Positions 62,441 through 64,000 of a stretch of 64,000 bases of DNA are shown here, piece by piece. Within the stretch, counting starts at the first letter, position 1, and the number at the start of each line of letters is the position of its first letter. The DNA comes from Anseranas semipalmata. Taxonomy: Eukaryota; Chordata; Aves; Anseriformes; Anseranatidae. The position numbers and the translations under genes were made by a program. The notes beneath the pieces were generated by a model. It searched no databases, was not told the DNA's origin, and worked only from the letters and a program-made list of their open reading frames with translations. The DNA lies in NCBI GenBank assembly GCA_013399115.1, contig VXAA01003334.1:269464-333463 (forward strand). The letters are read 5' to 3'.

Positions 62441-63509
62441 TCAGTCCTTCTCTAGAAGCTGTCTCCCAGTGATTGCATTTGTGGACACCTCTAGTGTGGA
62501 CTTTGCTCTTTTGATTGACCAAACACACTTTGATGAGGACTTTGTTGAGGAAGAATACAGCATTTGGATCTAAAACAGTGAGGCTATATGACATCAGTGT
62601 AGCCAAGGGAATGGGTTAAAAGTAGGGTATCTGGTACATCTCAGATATTAACTGCAAAGGGCAAACCATTCCCCTACAGAAATTTTAGGATTCCTAGGAG
62701 TTACCAAAAAGATCTTTTCTTGGTGTAATGTTTCTCATTATCCTTTTTATTAGTACTACTTTCTGGAAGGAACTCTAAAATAGTTTCCCGTAAAAATGGT
62801 GAAGTGATACATTGTGATGAGAGCAGAATGTTTGTGTAGGAAAATTTACCCATATTCATCAAAATCATACATAGTCAAATCCAAAAAAAAAAAAAAAAAG
62901 TCTCCAGAAATGCAAAATTTATCCCTGCTACCTCCTCTTGTAAGAAAAAGATCCAATATCCTGCAATCCTTAGGCAATGAAATGATTTGGGAACCATGGT
63001 AATTAATAAAATCACCACAATCTTCAAGGGCAACTGGATAGTGAGAAGCGTAGATATGGAGGCATGAACGATGCAGAACAAAAAAGGAACAGCAAGGTGG
63101 TACTCCCCTCTCAAAATGCAGTGTAGTAAGGCCACTGCAGAGGGCTGACTGCCTGTGTCTCTGCTAGTAAATCACAAGCACCCTGTGCTACCCACTAGCA
63201 CTGAGGATGGCTGGCATGAAATGGTCCATGTCCATGCCTGTAAACTATCTTAATTTCTAAACCACAGTGGCTGCAACAAGCTGCTTACTGGGAATGGCCG
63301 CTGGCTTGTGCTAACCCCAAACCGTGCTCAGACATTGTCTGGCCAAAGCCAATCTGTCTCATTGATCCAGGCCAAAACCACAGCAGAGCCTATGCTAACA
63401 ATTTCACACTAGGGGCAACCAAGTTCAAGTGCCCAGAAACATTTCCTGTTTAATTTACTACTCTAGATGTAGCCAATGTGTCTGGACTCAATATATGCAT
63501 TGGGAGGAT
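62441..63509. other. Unique DNA, no gene seen
   Basis: The block contains an A17 run (62883-62899) and open frames up to 86 codons without motifs. Confidence 0.55.
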
Positions 63510-64000
63510 GATGTTGAAAAATGGGAAGAAGCTCAGAAGAGGGCCACAAAAGTAATTTGTTGTCTATAAAACTTAGTGAGATACTCAGAGAGCTCTATTT
63601 ATTAAGTTTATTTAAGAGACCAAAAGGTGTTTTTCATGATCTAGAAGTATCTGTATAGGAGAAAGATTTCCTGTAGACAACTACTCTATACTTCAGGAGG
63701 AAAAAACATGCTGATATCCAGTTCCTTTAAATGGGAGCTAGATAAATTCAAGCTGTAAATAAGGCACATTTTTAAGCATTAGGGGAATTAACTATAGAAC
63801 GAATTAACAAGTGCTCTGATGGATTCTTCATCATGTGTGATCCTTAATTTAATTTGTTTCTAAAAAACATCTCATGGATACAACAGATGCTTGGGGCCTC
63901 ATAAGGAAACAGCATTTGAGTTTCTTTGACTTGTGTTATACAAAAAAACAGACTCGATAATCACACTGGTACCTTCTGATTTTGAATTTATGATGAAAAA
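63510..64000 (+). mobile_element. Very old CR1-type LINE, 3' part, running off the window
   Basis: The plus strand follows the end of an ancient amniote CR1 in order: GAAGCTCAGAAGAGGGCCAC, GGGAGCTAGATAAATTCAAG, CTGTAAATAAGGCACATTTT, GGGAATTAACTATAGAACG, TGATGGATTCTTCATCA, GTTTCTAAAAAACATCTC and TTGTGTTATACAAAAAAACAG. The tail is GACTCGATAATCACACTGGTACCTTCTGATTTTGAATTTATGA. These words correspond to ORF2 (EEAQKRATK-like, ELDKFKL-like, WNxL region) and the tail TCAGACTAGATGATCACAATGGTCCCTTCTGG. It is heavily decayed but long. The tail seems to end at or just after the last base, so nearly the whole 3' end is here. Confidence 0.88.

Noticed and set aside
1..64000. CRISPR array, phage, operon or other prokaryotic system
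   Set aside because: There are no regularly spaced repeats with unique spacers, no ribosome-binding-site and gene packing, and CR1 and LTR elements mark this as vertebrate DNA.

Overview
This window looks like a stretch of bird nuclear chromosome. Almost every recognisable interspersed repeat is a CR1 LINE: eight pieces of different ages, several ending in the CR1 3' tail (GGTTGGACT...GATGAT...CCAACC...ATTCTRTGATTCTRTGAT) or its complement. There is also one solo LTR of a type I associate with avian ERVL elements, plus ancient palindromic repeats shared among amniotes (CATTGACTTCAATGG type). I saw no Alu or L1 and no bacterial gene layout. The sequence is moderately AT-rich, CpG-poor and full of homopolymer runs. 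I cannot name the species or chromosome.

No protein-coding gene can be supported. The longest open frames are 253 codons at 14707-15468 minus, 207 at 52882-53505 plus, 193 at 13595-14176 minus and 185 at 29431-29988 minus. The first lies on a GC-rich LTR. The others are about the length chance gives in 64 kb, and none carries a family motif I recognise. The only peptides I can assign are CR1 ORF2 (reverse transcriptase) remnants at 17479-18400, 32590-33302 and 61923-62440. I found no tRNA, rRNA or known microRNA. The window is best read as intergenic or deep-intronic DNA.

Layout. 0-10 kb: unique AT-rich DNA with a CR1 tail (3.9 kb), a microRNA-like hairpin (5.4 kb), two ancient amniote palindromic repeats (5.7 and 9.9 kb) and two old CR1 fragments (7.1 and 9.2 kb). 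10-19 kb: a 33-base T run, an almost complete 1.05-kb solo LTR (14.40-15.45 kb) and a 0.9-kb CR1 with a reverse-transcriptase FADD motif (17.5-18.4 kb). 18.5-32 kb: mostly unique sequence, with a promoter-like motif cluster near 30.0 kb and a G-quadruplex beside an undetermined base (31.4 kb). 32-44 kb: a palindromic double AP-1 site, a CR1 (32.6-33.3 kb), a CR1 tail (39.0 kb) and a 0.9-kb very old CR1 (43.35-44.29 kb). 44-58 kb: unique DNA with microsatellites, including an assembly gap inside a CTTC/CTTT array (52.4-52.6 kb). 58.8-60.2 kb: the most CpG-rich stretch outside the LTR and the best place to look for an unannotated promoter. 61.9-64 kb: a younger CR1, then a very old CR1 that runs off the window.

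I found no new multi-gene system. The points most worth checking are the hairpin at 5371-5427, the CpG-rich block at 58847-60215, the motif cluster at 29995-30066 and the double AP-1 palindrome at 32452-32465.
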